Assembly: GCA_019054805.1 (NCBI GenBank)
Contig: JAHQIY010000032.1
Coordinates: 372,001 to 436,000 of the forward strand
Direction of reading: 5' to 3'
Length of the DNA: 64,000 bases
From: Brachionus manjavacas
Lineage: Eukaryota > Rotifera > Eurotatoria > Ploima > Brachionidae
Shown here: positions 48,955 to 60,756 of the stretch, piece by piece
Position numbering within the stretch: the first letter of the stretch is position 1
How the letters are laid out: the number at the start of each line of letters is the position of its first letter
Position numbers and translations under genes: made by a program
The notes under the pieces: model-generated
The model's database searches: none
Told to the model about the DNA's origin: nothing
The model's input: the letters and a program-made list of their open reading frames with translations, nothing else

Positions 48955-49004
48955 TTAAAAATTTAGTTTAAAAAAATAAATTATTAAAATTTATAAATTT
49001 TATT
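48955..49004. promoter_or_regulatory. 50-bp shared divergent promoter
   Basis: The start codons of ANAPC15 (48954, minus) and WDR25 (49005, plus) are separated by only 50 bp of pure A/T-rich DNA, so the 5' UTRs must be very short and the promoter elements shared or overlapping. Confidence 0.6.
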
Positions 49005-50165
49005 ATGATGGATTTCTTCAATCTCGAATCATCTAGTGAAGAGGAGCCAGAGGAGCAGATATCTCAACCCGAAATTTCAAAAAGCAAATGGGATTGGGAT
49101 CAGCCAGAAAACTTTGGATTATACTTTTCATTTAATTCTCATCAGTCCAAGCGGAAACTGTCCGAAGACAATTGTTCAGCGCCAAGAAAAAAGGATAAAG
49201 GAGCAAAAATTGAAAAACTAAGTGAACATTCGTTCAATCTATGTGGTCATAAAGCCAATGTAAATAAAATAATTTGGTCAAAAAAAACCTCGGACTTTCT
49301 ATTGTCTTGTTCATTTGACTCAAATGTAATTCTATGGAATTTAAAGGATCTGTCGGTCAAAAAATTCGACATGCACTCTAAATTGGTCCGAGGCATTTCA
49401 TTTTCTGTGTACGAAACCAGTTTTTTCACTGCTAGCTTCGACCAAACAAGCTGTTTGACAGATCTTGAAACAGGCCAAATTTTGAATAGGTATTCCCATG
49501 CGGATATTTTAACCAGTGTTTGTGCTCATCCAAAAGACGAACATTTGGCGCTTCTCGGCTCCAAAAATGAAATTCTCCTTTGGGACACTCGGACTTCCAA
49601 AATTAGCAAAAAATACAAGGCCAAGTCGTATTTGGGTCTCATTCAAGACATTCTGTTCCTAAATGATGCTCAATTTGTATCCAGTGGTGATGTCCTTTCC
49701 AGGGACTCAGCCGAATATTCAATTTTAGTTTGGGACTTTGATTCAGCAGCTATTTTATCAAACCAAATATTCCATGAGAAATATGTCTGCACTCACTTAA
49801 GGAAGCATCCTTTTAGCAATCTATTCTATGCACAAACACATGGTAATTACATTGCGGAATTTTCAACGAGAAGTCCTTTCAAAATGAACAAGAGCAGAAA
49901 ATTTAAATCAAGTGGCCATGTAACAGAAGGATATTCAATAGGGTTCGATTTGAATCCAAGCGGATCTTTAATTGCGTCCGCCAGTACCAAAGGATCTGTG
50001 TGTATTTACAACTCGAGCTCTGGTGGACTGATTAAAAAAATTGAGTATCCTCAAAAAGAGGCCATTAGACCCATGAGTTTGGATGTAAGTTTTAAAAAAA
50101 GACTAAATACAGAAGTACTGGCGGTTTCTTATTCGAATGGTGAAATTCGAATTTTTGAATTTTAA
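49005..50165 (+). CDS. WDR25: WD repeat-containing protein 25
   Basis: A single exon of 386 codons. An acidic N-terminus is followed by WD repeats starting LCGHKANVNKIIWSKK. Family hallmarks are SFDSNVILWNL, FTASFDQTSCLTDLETGQI, RDSAEYSILVWDFDSAAIL followed by SNQIFHEKY, and AQTHGNYIAEFST, which follow human WDR25 segment by segment (RDSADRTIIAWDF, SNQIFHERF, AQTNGNYLALFST). The protein is related to the splicing factor CDC40; its exact role is not well known. It starts 50 bp from ANAPC15 on the other strand. The ATG at 49005 is followed directly by a second ATG. Confidence 0.92.
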   Translation: MMDFFNLESSSEEEPEEQISQPEISKSKWDWDQPENFGLYFSFNSHQSKRKLSEDNCSAPRKKDKGAKIEKLSEHSFNLCGHKANVNKIIWSKKTSDFLLSCSFDSNVILWNLKDLSVKKFDMHSKLVRGISFSVYETSFFTASFDQTSCLTDLETGQILNRYSHADILTSVCAHPKDEHLALLGSKNEILLWDTRTSKISKKYKAKSYLGLIQDILFLNDAQFVSSGDVLSRDSAEYSILVWDFDSAAILSNQIFHEKYVCTHLRKHPFSNLFYAQTHGNYIAEFSTRSPFKMNKSRKFKSSGHVTEGYSIGFDLNPSGSLIASASTKGSVCIYNSSSGGLIKKIEYPQKEAIRPMSLDVSFKKRLNTEVLAVSYSNGEIRIFEF

Positions 50166-50279
50166 TAAAAAGAAAAATTTAATTTGGTTTATTTTTATTA
50201 GATTAATTTTTTTTTCAAATATTTATAAAAGTTAATCAATCTTTTTTTTAAATTAATTTCTCGCTTTGGATAAGATAAT

Positions 50280-50792
50280 CTAATGTTCTTCATTGTGAAG
50301 TTTCTCTAGATAATCGTCTTCTGTTTCGTAGCCCTCCGGCAATGCATTGTAGTACTCATTGTGAAATAATGAGCGGTTGCCATCTCCCCATGGAAATTTC
50401 TAAATACAAAAAGAAATTTTATTTAAGTAAGATTTTGGTCTATTAATCACATCTAGAGTTAAATGTAACCTTATTGCGCTTTCTCATGTGCTGGTATGGG
50501 TGGAAATCAGCTCGTTTTGGATGATGCTCTTCCAAAAACATGACATTGAAGTTGATTGCCAGCAAAGCTGGTATGCCGGCAAAAATAAAAATATTTCTCC
50601 ACAAATTGATGGCTAAAGATAAAATTAGCTAAAGAAGCCTTTTTTTTAAATTGCTTTTCTCCTACAGCTTGTGTGCTCTGGGGTTGGGACTTTCTTGGGC
50701 ACTTTAGGTAACTCTTTGATCAAGTAGCTGAAGCCTCTTGATTGAGCTAACAGATATGATTTGGTCAATGCACTTTTGGCAAAAAGAACCAT
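50280..50792 (-). CDS. COX6A: Cytochrome c oxidase subunit 6A, mitochondrial
   Basis: Three exons, 50792-50666, 50612-50470 and 50399-50280, with GT-AG introns of 53 and 70 bp, encode about 129 residues. The N-terminus is a basic, acid-free mitochondrial presequence ([19 protein letters not shown]). One membrane segment ([20 protein letters not shown]) is followed by [20 protein letters not shown] and the family signature [13 protein letters not shown], then NALPEGYE. It is a nuclear-encoded structural subunit of respiratory complex IV in the inner mitochondrial membrane. The length matches the family. It is tail to tail with WDR25, about 115 bp apart. Confidence 0.93.
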
Positions 50793-53434
50793 TTTTTTTA
50801 AATCTAAAATTATTAGGTTTTGAGTGTATTGAATTTTTGGATTTAGTTGTGGAATTTTTTATGTTTTTTGTGAGTGTGTGTGTTGCAATACGCTTTGAGT
50901 TTTTTTAATTATTATTATAGATGAATAATTTGAATAGCGTCGATCTAGATTGTTTTGCATTTTGGCTGCATTTAAAAATAATTTGTATAAAAATAGCTAA
51001 TGAAGTTTTCTTTGAATTTCTATTTCTTTGAGGAAGTTAATTTGGATGAAAAAAAAATCTTAAGTGACGACCAGCATATTAAAATACTCTTTATTAAATT
51101 ATTAACTTTCATTTAAGTGCAAAAAAGTTGCACGACTTTTTGAAGTCTTAAAATTTGTCTTGTTTTAAACTTAAATTTATTTTAACAATTTCAAAGATTG
51201 AATTTTTAAAAAATCAAAAAAATCAATTAAAAAAATTTACCCCCCAAATTTTGAAAATTTCCTGGCCCTCACTTTTTTTAAATGCAAATGTATTTTTTAA
51301 GGTTTAAATTTGGATTTTTTGAATTTTTTGAAAATTTAATTAGTTTTTTTTAAATATTTTTTTAAATTATAATTCAAAAGTTAATCAACAAGCTAGTGCC
51401 CATGTCTCAAGAGACTAATTAACACTTCATTTATTTAAATTTATTAAAAATGATTATTAAAAAAAAAAAATCTATATAAAATTATTGAATGTATAGTTAT
51501 TTGGAAAAATCTAACAACCAGGTATTTAAGTTGTATAATTCAAATTTTGCAACTAAATCTATATAAATTAAGTTGATGCTATTGAAAATTGAAAACTCTT
51601 GATCACAAAGCAATTTATTAATCTTGAATAATTTTATACGACTTTATACGACTGACTCACAACTTGCTCGCATTCCTCTAGAGAAGTTCACGAGCTTTCA
51701 GAAAAAATTAAAAAAAATTTGCTTTGTAAAACAATGAGGATAACTTCAATGATATTAAAAATTTTCTAGAAAAATATGGCTTATTTGCTTTTCAGCATAG
51801 AATTCTTGGTCAAATGATCATTTGCTTATAAAACCCTATTTTTCCATAATTCACCCGAAAATTTAAGAATGAAATTAAAGAAAAATGACTCAAGGAATTT
51901 TATATACAACTTAAGAAATAGTGACAACCTGATTGAATCGATGCCAAAACAGCTAATGGTGAAAAAACTTTTGAATATTTTTATAAAAGATTGATGAATA
52001 GCTTTGTGATCAAGAGATCAATGTTGAATTTTGCAACAATAAAGCTTTCTATATTTAATAATATCAATTTGATAAATAAAATTTTATTTTTAAAACAATT
52101 CAGAAAATTTAATTAAAAAATTTCAAAATTTTGCATTATTAAATATTTTTTTTTCTTTTTTTTTAAATCAATTATATGAATTTTTAATTTTTAATTTGAA
52201 ATAATTATTTAATAAAATTAAATAAATGAAGTGTTAATCGGTCTTTCATGACATCGGAACAAGCCTGTTGATTTAACTTTGAAAATTAAAATTGAAATGA
52301 AATTTTAAAAATTAGGTGATTAGTGTTTTAGTAGGTAGGACCCGACAAAAGAAGGCAAAAATTTAATGTTCAAAATAATTTCCTAGATTTTCTTTATTAA
52401 ATTTCATGCATTCATTTTTTGAATTAAATTCCTCAATTTAATTGACACCTCAATTAAAATAAAACAAAGAAATTTATGAAAAAAACAAATTCATTAAAAT
52501 ATAGCGTGTGTTTTTCATATTTGACAATTTTGAAATAGATAGAAGATTCCTTTCCTTTTGTTGAATTCTTACTCCATTTTCATTTCTAATTTAAATTAGT
52601 TAAAATTTTTGAGACGTTCCTGATTAGCAAAATAGCTTCTCGATAAAGATCTCTGAAACCGGACTTTTTCAAAATGACATTCTTTTTTTAAGGCTTTTCA
52701 CACATTCTATGTTATTGTCTTTTTGAAACATTAACAAATATCAGCATCTGTTTTTTTTTTGTTTACATAAATGCTACTCGATGAGGATGTTACGTGAACA
52801 AGCGTAATTTATCGTTTATTTTACGTAAATTTGTATAAAATTTAAAATTTTTGCATGTAAATTCTGGAAAAATCTAGTAAAATAATGTAAATTTTTGAAT
52901 TATATTTATTTTTATTCTTTATTAAAACAATATTTTTTAGAATCGAACAATAAAATTATTTGGTAAAAAATATAGCATCAGCGAAATTAGGACTAATAAA
53001 TTTTAATTAGATTAAATATTTTTTTTTTTTTAAATAAATTTACAGATTTAATTTAGGATTTAGATTGAGACGATTAAGAAAAAGTTCAAAGTTGTCAGAC
53101 TTTCAAAAGCTTCAGAAATTGATTTGGTGTTATCGTCATAACGATCTTGATTTAAAAGAAAATGTTGATGAGACATTAATTGTAGTTATTATTATTTTAT
53201 TATTAAAAATAAAGTTTAGGATGGAATCCCAGGTTGTTTGGAATGGAACTTAGCCCTTACTTTCAACCAATTGCTTGAATAACACATTTAAATAAAAAGT
53301 TCAAAATAGAAAGGAGAAAATTTAATAATTTTATTTTTTTTTTTTTAAATACAAAGCCATCATGTACTCGTATTAAAAATTACAAAATTTCGAATATAGA
53401 ATAGAATAAAATTTAAATGATATTTATTTATATA
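50793..53434. other. Intergenic stretch with a large MITE
   Basis: AT-rich, with no gene. It holds the 51404-52252 inverted-repeat element. The frame at 53065-53253 has no supporting signal. Confidence 0.5.
51404..52252. repeat. 850-bp TIR element
   Basis: Left end GTCTCAAGAGACTAATTAAC then ACTTCATTTATTTA; the right end is its inverse (TAAATAAATGAAGTGTTAAT then CGGTCTTTCATGAC). The interior is AT-rich with no ORF. Confidence 0.7.
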
Positions 53435-54350
53435 TTAGGTTGTTTAATAAGTTTTTTCGTTTTTTTCTAGACTTTATTTATTTACAAAAACTAAAATAAA
53501 ATATAGTTAGTCACTTAAATAATTTCCTTCGCTAGAAATACACATCTCCCATCTTTCTGGCAGCATTTTGATCTCTCGCTCGTAGAAACTGGCTGATTTT
53601 GAGGTGAAATATTGACTGATGTCCTTTTTGATTTCCTCCAGGTCTGAGTAACTTTTTTCACTGAGGAAGTGTTGCATGGATCGGAACAAATGGTAATCTG
53701 AAGGAGCTAAGTCTGGTGAATAAGCTGGGTGAGATAAGACTTCCCAGCCTAGATTCTCTATCGTGTTCCGAGTCGTTTTTGCAACATGTGGCCTAGCGTT
53801 GTCATGTAAAAGAATCACTTTTCGCTCTCCTTTATTTTAGCTCTGTGTGGCCATTTTGTTTCCAAAGCCTGACTCAAACGTATCAATTGTTGTGAATAAA
53901 GGTCTGCGGTTATCGTTTGCTTGGGTTGCAGTAGCTCATAATAGATTATACCCTTCTGATCCCACCAAACACGCGTCATCAGCTTCGACGGTTCTCCCAA
54001 CGCGTTCTTTGTCATTGAGGTCGAAATCTCCAGCTTTGAATCGAGCAAACCAATTTTGTTAAGTGCGAACAGTCAGAGCGTCGTCGCCATATACCAAACA
54101 AATCGATTTAGTAGCCTCTGTCGTATTTTTTCTTTCGTGAAACCTGAATAACATGCAATGGCGGATATGCATTTTTTTGTCATACATTTTTATTTAGTTA
54201 ATTATTTAGAAATTTAAAAAGGAAACATATAATCTTATATATCATTTGAAAGAAAAAGAGTTGCTCTTTCAAATGATGTACAACATTGCATAAAAAAGTT
54301 TGAGATTTTTTCATTTAAAAATCGACGAAAAAACTTATTAAACAACCTAA
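53435..54350 (-). mobile_element. Internally deleted mariner transposon
   Basis: Terminal inverted repeats TTAGGTTGTTTAATAAGTTT then TTTCGT at both ends, flanked by TA duplications. Minus-strand transposase pieces run in order: N-terminal DNA-binding part (MHIRHCMLFRFHERKNTTEA, then ATKSICLVYG, WFARFKAGDFDLNDKERVGR), then VWWDQKGIIYYELLQPKQTI, then [20 protein letters not shown] and the catalytic [13 protein letters not shown]. The first catalytic region is joined directly to the N-terminal part, so a middle piece is missing. A stop and frameshifts are also present. At 916 bp it is shorter than the usual 1.3 kb, so it is non-autonomous. Confidence 0.92.
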
Positions 54351-54873
54351 TACTAATTGTGGTTAGTGATCACCCATTTAATCACCGAAGATTAACTTCT
54401 TTAAGTGTCTGAAGTATTTTTTTTAAGATTTTTAAGCGCAATTTTGATTCTGAATTATATAGAGATATGTTTATTATCATTCATCTCTAGAAGTTATTCT
54501 GGTATTTTTAAATTCCATCTAGACAAAGATCAAAAGCTTAAATCTGCTTTATAAAGCGATTTTTTACTTGGTTCCATATATTCAGTTCAATGAATTTAAG
54601 GGAAAATTGAAATTGTTGTCTTCAATTTTATTAAATTCACCTTAAATGATTGAATGTCTTTAAAAAAAAATTTCAAAAAAAAGTGTAAATTTTAATAGAT
54701 TTTTATTTAAACAAGTCAAATCAAAATTAGAAAATGATAAGTAAAGGACACAAAGCAAATAACTAAAATATTAGATTAAAAATTTAAAAAATATTTTTTG
54801 GAATTATTGAGAAATATTCATTAAATTAAAGCTGCCATCTATTTTCTATACGATTTGACAAAACATTAATGCT

Positions 54874-56691
54874 CTAATAAAACTTCTTCATTTGAGACTC
54901 GGACCTATTTCTTATACAAAAAAGTCAATTTTTTTTCAATTCAGCACACTCTCAATTAAATTACTTGACGAAAGTGTACACAACAAAAATTAAACTTTGT
55001 GCAATTATTATCACTAGGAAGAAAAAGGGTGACAGACACGAAGTGGTCTCTGGACATTTTACCTGGTTCTATGATGAAAAATCAATCTTAAAAAAATTAA
55101 AAATAAAAAATTGAAATTTTTTACTCTGTTTAGTAAATTGGCCATTTCAAATCGAAAATTTTTGACACCATCACTTATTTGCTGGATTAGTGCAGGATCG
55201 ATTTGATTGTGTCCCGCTTGATTTTGGCTTGCTATAGGATTTGGTTGATTTCTGGCCGAATCGTGAATAAAATTCGTTTTTCTATGTATCTCTGAGACCG
55301 ATGAACTAAAGAATCAACATTACTTCAAAATTAGAACTTCTAGCCAAATTACATACTAAATATCTCTGATGGTTCTAACCAATTCTCCCTGTTGGTTCAT
55401 CAAATTATTAACTTCTTCTCTTCTAATAGTATCTATATTTGACTGGGCGTTAGGTTGCCCCTGAGCTTGCTGTCCCGATTGTGATGCTAACAAGGACACT
55501 ACTCTTTCTTGTCTTCCCAAGACCTCTGCAATCTTACCATCCAACGATCTAATCGACTGCTGAATCATATTTTGTATGTCCAAAATAGTTCTAAATTGTC
55601 TATCAGTTTCAGGCTCGTACTGGAAAAAAAAATTTTTTATTTTAAAAAAAAATTTTTTCTTTGATTTAATTAAAAAAAATACAAGTTTTTTTTCATCCAT
55701 TTCCTCCTGTTTTTCCGGATGCTCTTTGCGGAATTTTTCCTTTTCCGACTCTAGCTGTTTCATAAACTCTTCGTATTCTTTGTCGTATTTTTTTTGCTCC
55801 TCATTAGACGGTGTGCTAGATGGCACCGAGTTGTCAATCAGAGAGTGCGTCAAAAAGGCCAGGACATCGTGGTCATCGGCCAATCCGCCAGTCGCAGCAC
55901 TCACACCAAAATGTCCATTCTTAGGCAAGTCTACATTTTCCACGCGAGCACATATCTCATAATTTGACAAATCATTGCTCAGGCCCCCGTGATAATAAAC
56001 AGTCAATACTTGTTTATAATACTCTACTTTGATGCGCACTGGAAATGGCTTGTTTCTGAAGTCCCTGAGACAGCCAGCAAGTTGCTGGGTAATACCGTCC
56101 CGATGGTGGTCATATGTCTTAGTACCATCATTGGTCATCACAGAAACATAAGGATTGTTTTGCTTTAGAGAATTTAATAAAAATTATAAAACATTTAAAA
56201 TAAAGATTTAAAAAAATTTAATAAAAATTCTTCAAAAATTTTAATAATTAAAAAAAAAATACTTGAGCATCGTTGTCAAACGAGTCAAGAAAAATGGCAA
56301 GTCCATTCCATTGATCTGACGAGCCGAATACTGGGCCTTCAGCGCCAATTTTGTCCGTATACCAAATAGCCATGCCATCGGCTCCAACTCTTCCTCGGCC
56401 ACTGACCCGCATGAGCACTTCAATCTCCCAGTCAGGGCTTGTTACCTGATTTTGACACCAAACTCGGCCCTTTTGGCTTCTTAGAGATGGAGTAATTCTT
56501 ATTTGATCGTTTGACGGAATCGCTGAGCCGCCGTGCTGCCAGAATGGCACACTGCCGTCCTTAAAGACTAAATGAGGACCCTTAAAACTGAGCTTGTATT
56601 CAAAACGTCTCGTTATGTCAGGCGGAACAAAAGCAATTGTGAGATGTATGTACAAAATGGCGCTGGCTACTCTCAAATAAATCGAATTCAT
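54874..56691 (-). CDS. LMAN1: ERGIC-53 / LMAN1 mannose-binding cargo receptor
   Basis: Six GT-AG exons: 56691-56263, 56162-55683, 55619-55357, 55305-55125, 55068-54965 and 54904-54874, about 495 residues (human 510). A signal peptide is followed by the L-type lectin domain with FEYKLSFKGPHLV, RVWCQNQVTSPDWEIEV, GADGMAIWYTDK and FDSFDND plus the Ca-ligand region, then FGVSAATGGLADDHDVL. A coiled coil (EEQKKYDKEYEEFMKQLESE) follows. Near the C-terminus CPETTSC precedes a membrane segment (FFFLVIIIAQSLIFVVYTFV). The last, 31-nt exon gives SESQMKKFY, matching the KKFF ER-exit and retrieval tail. It cycles glycoprotein cargo from ER to ERGIC. Confidence 0.95.
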
Positions 56692-57037
56692 GCTTCAAAG
56701 TAAACAAATGGACTTATCTATATTTTTCAAATGAAATAATAAGAGTAATTTTTTTTTTCTATTGTCTCAAACATATGAAAGTTTCTACGTCAACAAACAT
56801 AAAGTATTATGTATATTCATAAATGTATTCTTGTAATCCTTTCGAATTTGCAATTTGCAATTTCAAATTTTCTTGTCTTTGCTTAAAATTTATCATTTGA
56901 TCAAATATAAAACAATGAATGTACTGTTTAAAAATTCGAATTATACTGTTTTTTATACGTGGTATGTTTGATGGGAGCAAAAAATGTGTCTCCGCAAACA
57001 AATGACTAAAATAGATCGATTTAAAATAGAAAAAAGC

Positions 57038-59772
57038 TTATTTTATTAAATAAAGTGAAAATAAAATTATAAAAATTTGATGGGATATTTTGTTTTTATG
57101 CGAGTTGTTGCATTTGTCTGTTGAACAGCAGAATGACTCAACACCAGTGCCAAAAAAAGAATTGCTTTTCATCGCCATACACATTGAGGTACAAGATTTT
57201 GTTATTGTGTCAATGCCGGCAGTTGAAATCACGGTTTTCTAAATAAATCTAGTTACTTATTGCATAAATGTGTTTTGACTCCTTAAATCAGACTTTTTTT
57301 TAAGTCACAGTTTTAAGTCTAAGTCAGAAAAATTTAAGTCAAATTTTTGACTTAAATTTTTTTTTTTTAAGTCAAAGCCAATGTCTTAAAAATTTTTTTC
57401 ATTTTTTTTGAAGTGAAGTTTAGTCGAGTCAACTAATTTTCTGATTTTAAAACTAAACTTTTTTTGGATTAAAATCATCATATTTATTTTTTAGTTTAAA
57501 AATCAGATAATTAGTTCACTTGACTAAACTTCACAAAAAAAAAAAAAAATTTTAAGTCATTGACTTAACTTGACTTAAGACTTGTGACTCAAAAACAAGT
57601 CTGCCTTAAATTATTCTTTAAAAAAAATTGAAAAAAAAATTAAAGCATTTAAGCTTTATTAGGCTGCAATTATAATTCAGAACCTATAAAATTGGGAGAA
57701 ATTTAGTTCGAGTACCACAAATTCTTTATTTTTTTCCCAAAGATAATTTAACACTGAACCTTTTGGTGAAGCAGATTTAGATTTTAATAACTGATCTAGA
57801 TAAAACAAAAACACTTTTTACTAAAAAATGATAACTAATTAAAAAAAAGTTCCTAAATTTTGTTATAAAATTAAAGTAATGTTCCACTTTTTGTTTCATC
57901 TTAAATAATTGGTGAAGTAGATTTACATTTTACAATTAACTCTCTCAAAAGACGCCAAAGCTCTTGATGTAAAATCAGACATAAAATCTAAATATAATTC
58001 ACCAAAAGGTTCAGTGCTAAATTATCTTATTTTCTTAATTTTTCAAAACTTAATTAAAGAAAACTTTTCTAGCTAACTACATCCGTAAAAATATTATTTT
58101 GCTTTATTTTGATTATTGTTCCGCTTTTGAATGTTATTGTTCAAAAAATGCAATAATCAAAATTGCCAACGTTATTATTTTTCGATTTTTAAATTTTTAA
58201 ATTTAAAATTGAAGCTAATAACGTCAATGGCATAAACAGTTTTCTAAAAAATTATGGCTGACATTATTTTCAGCATAAAACTCCATTTTTCTCTAACTAA
58301 CACTCTCTTCTCATAATTTTGGTACATTTTCTTAAATTTGTTATCATTCTTTAATAAAAAGTGTCAATAAGTTAAAAATATTGGATTTCTATTCAATTTA
58401 GTGTTAATTAATTTTTTTATGTATAAACTTAAATAATAGGGGGATTTATTTATTCCTGAAACTTGAACTATTTAAACATGTGCCACATGAAACAATCTTT
58501 TCCAATTTATGTCTTTTCAACTTTAATTTTTTTTAGCTTATTTACTCTATTTTGATTCTTTTTTTTTTTTTAATCTAATTTTATTAACTTTAATTTTATT
58601 TTTATTTTATTTTTTTTTTTTTTTTTTTTAATTTATTCTGAAGGAGCTTTAGCTCGGTACAGAAAACAAATAAATAAATAAATAAATAAAATAATTGAAC
58701 TATGTAAACATGTGCCACATGTAAAAATCTATTTCAATATATGTTTTTTTCTTAATTCTGAGGGAGCTCAAGCTCGGTACAGAAAAAAAAATAAACAAAT
58801 AAATAAATAAATGTCTTCTTAACTTTAATTTTTTTTTAGCTTGTTTACTTAAATTTTATTTTTTATTTTTATTTTGATTTTATTTTATTTTTTTATTTAT
58901 TCCGAAGGAGTCCTAGTTCGGTACAGAAAACAAATAAATAAATAAAAATAAATAATTTATTTAATATTTGAGGAAAAAAATTAAAAAATGTAGGTATTTT
59001 ATTCAAAATTTTGTTGTATCGTCCTTAAAATGGGACTATTTTCTATAAATATTTTCAAACAAAAGTTGTATAAATTTTTTGATAAAAAATATCATTGCAC
59101 GCCGTTTTTTTTTGAGAAATTTTAGATGTTTAAAAGAATATTTACAAGCTATCTCGCTATCTAAAGTTCGAGAAATTCAAAACTTAAGTGCTGTCTGAAT
59201 TTTTAATTTTTGACTTGAAATTCGTAAACTTTGCCCTTTGAAACTCTAAATTTCATTTTTTTTTAGAAGGCTAAAAAAGGGGTCTGAAAATAACTAAACC
59301 TTAAAAAGTTAAAGTCCTTTCAGATTCAGGTATTCAATCATGAAATTGAAATAATTTTGAAATCATATATATTCTGAAAGAAAATTTTCTCAAAATAAAG
59401 TCCAAGTCGGGACATTTTTTTTTTCAAAATATAGAGTCAAAGACATTTGTTTACCAAATTTTATCTTAAAATTTTAAATTTGAAGAAAAAAATTAGGTAA
59501 ACAAAAAAAGAAAGCTTTTAACAATAAAAAAATTCTAGATTTGAAAATAAATTTTTTTTAAACAAATGTCGATTAATAAAAAAAATACCATTATTTACTG
59601 TCATTTAAAACCTAGTTAATTTGTAAATCAAAGGAGTCAAAATTTTGTATCAAAATAACCTGACAGTACTCCTGGTCACTAGCACAAATAGTTAAAGTTC
59701 CAATATTAGAAGCGCTACACTCTGTGGAACAAAAGTAACACTCCAAGCACAATGATTCTTGAAGAAAGAAGT
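57038..59772 (-). CDS. Ly6/uPAR protein with GPI-type tail (copy 5; exon 1 not found)
   Basis: Exon 59772-59660 codes for ESLCLECYFCSTEC ... DQEYC, and exon 57238-57038 for KSCTSMCMAMKS, then FCCSTDKCNN, which together give the three-finger cysteine set in the right order. The phase-0 junction between them matches the other Ly6 genes. The C-terminus ends in a hydrophobic stretch (ISHQIFIILFSLYLIK) after a small-residue and Lys spacer, as in GPI-anchored members, so this copy is probably on the cell surface. The exon 59772 acceptor is phase 1, as expected for a separate signal-peptide exon, which I could not place. The 2.4-kb intron is filled with repeats. Confidence 0.7.
57280..57620. repeat. 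AAGTCA-rich inverted-repeat element
   Basis: Left part CTTAAATCAGACTTTTTTTT then AAGTCACAGTTTTAAGTC faces GACTTAAGACTTGTGACTC then AAAAACAAGTCTGCCTTAAA as an inverted repeat; an inner pair (GTGAAGTTTAGTCGAGTCAA and TTCACTTGACTAAACTTCAC) nests inside. Related sequence is at 35030-35130. Confidence 0.7.
57740..58028. repeat. 290-bp MITE
   Basis: Ends AAGATAATTTAACACTGAAC then CTTTTGGTGAA, inverted at the right as TTCACCAAAAGGTTCAGTGC then TAAATTATCTT. The sub-terminal pieces also pair. Confidence 0.8.
58440..58960 (+). repeat. Cluster of three nested LINE/SINE 3' tails
   Basis: Three successive copies end near 58690, 58815 and 58955, each with TCTGA(A/G)GGAGCTnnAGCTC-like sequence, GGTACAGAAAA and a (AAATAAAT)n tail. 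Together with 8940-9190 they define one family. The third starts inside the tail of the second, so they were inserted one into another. Confidence 0.75.
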
Positions 59773-60756
59773 CTAAAAAAAGAAAAGTAAAATTTTCCCG
59801 TAAAAAAATTTTATTAATTTTTTAGAAAAACAGTATTAAACTTTTTGGCCAACAAAACTTTAAAACAGAAAAGAAAAAATTCCTTATTAAGTAATAAGGC
59901 ACTGTGCATTTAGGGACAAAAAATCAGAAAATATTTTAGATTGATAAATAAATGATATATCATTTTTTCTTTAAGTTTTATCTTTTTTTTTTTAAATCTA
60001 AAATTAAAATAGCTTTTAATTAAACACTTATTTTGCAAAATGTATCAACAAATACAGAGTTGGAATCACTTAAATTTAGTTTCTTTGCAATTAATTTTTA
60101 CTTTTACTATTTGTAGTGATTTTCGGACATTTTAAGAGTTTTTGAAGGAACCTAATTTAGGTAATTCAAACTCTGAATTAGCTCAAAGATTTTGTAGAAT
60201 TAGAAAAAGTTAGAAAATTTTTAACTAAATTTTAAAATAAATGTCTGCTAAAAATGTTCAAAAGGAATCGATGAAAAATATTATCATCATCTTTAAAATT
60301 GAAAAAGACGTAGTATTTATCCTTTTTATTTCTTTTCCTATTTTTAGCTAAAAAGTAAAAAATGAACGTCAATCCTGAGCTTAAGGAATGTATTTTTCTT
60401 AAAAAGATATACTTACAAAAGGAGGATATTTTAAATTAGAAAACAATTTCTTAAAAAACAAAAAAAAATCTTCTTCTCTTAATTTATGATTTTTCTTTTT
60501 TCAAATTATTTTTTTTTGGTAAAATTTTTTTTTAATTTTACATCGCCAGAATTGACGTTAATTGAATCTAATAAAAAAATTAATTAAAGCCTTCATTAGA
60601 ACAAAATTACAACAATTTAATAATCATAGCTTCTTTAATTTTGTATTAAAAGTTTTACACCAAATTTCAGAGTGCCAAAAATCAATAAACTGATTTTCTA
60701 ATAAATTTTTTTAAAATAATTTTATTTACTTGCTAATATTAAAAAAATAATACAAT
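59773..60756. other. AT-rich stretch, probable 5' intron or flank of Ly6 copy 5
   Basis: No clear exon. A strong donor-like GTAAGT on the minus strand near 60416 could end a short first exon, but no ATG precedes it. Confidence 0.35.

Noticed and set aside
55576-55962. Plus-strand Ser/Phe-rich ORF
   Set aside because: Shadow of LMAN1 exons and intron.
56807-57001. 64-codon minus ORF upstream of LMAN1
   Set aside because: It has no domain and no conserved feature, and lies in AT-rich flank.
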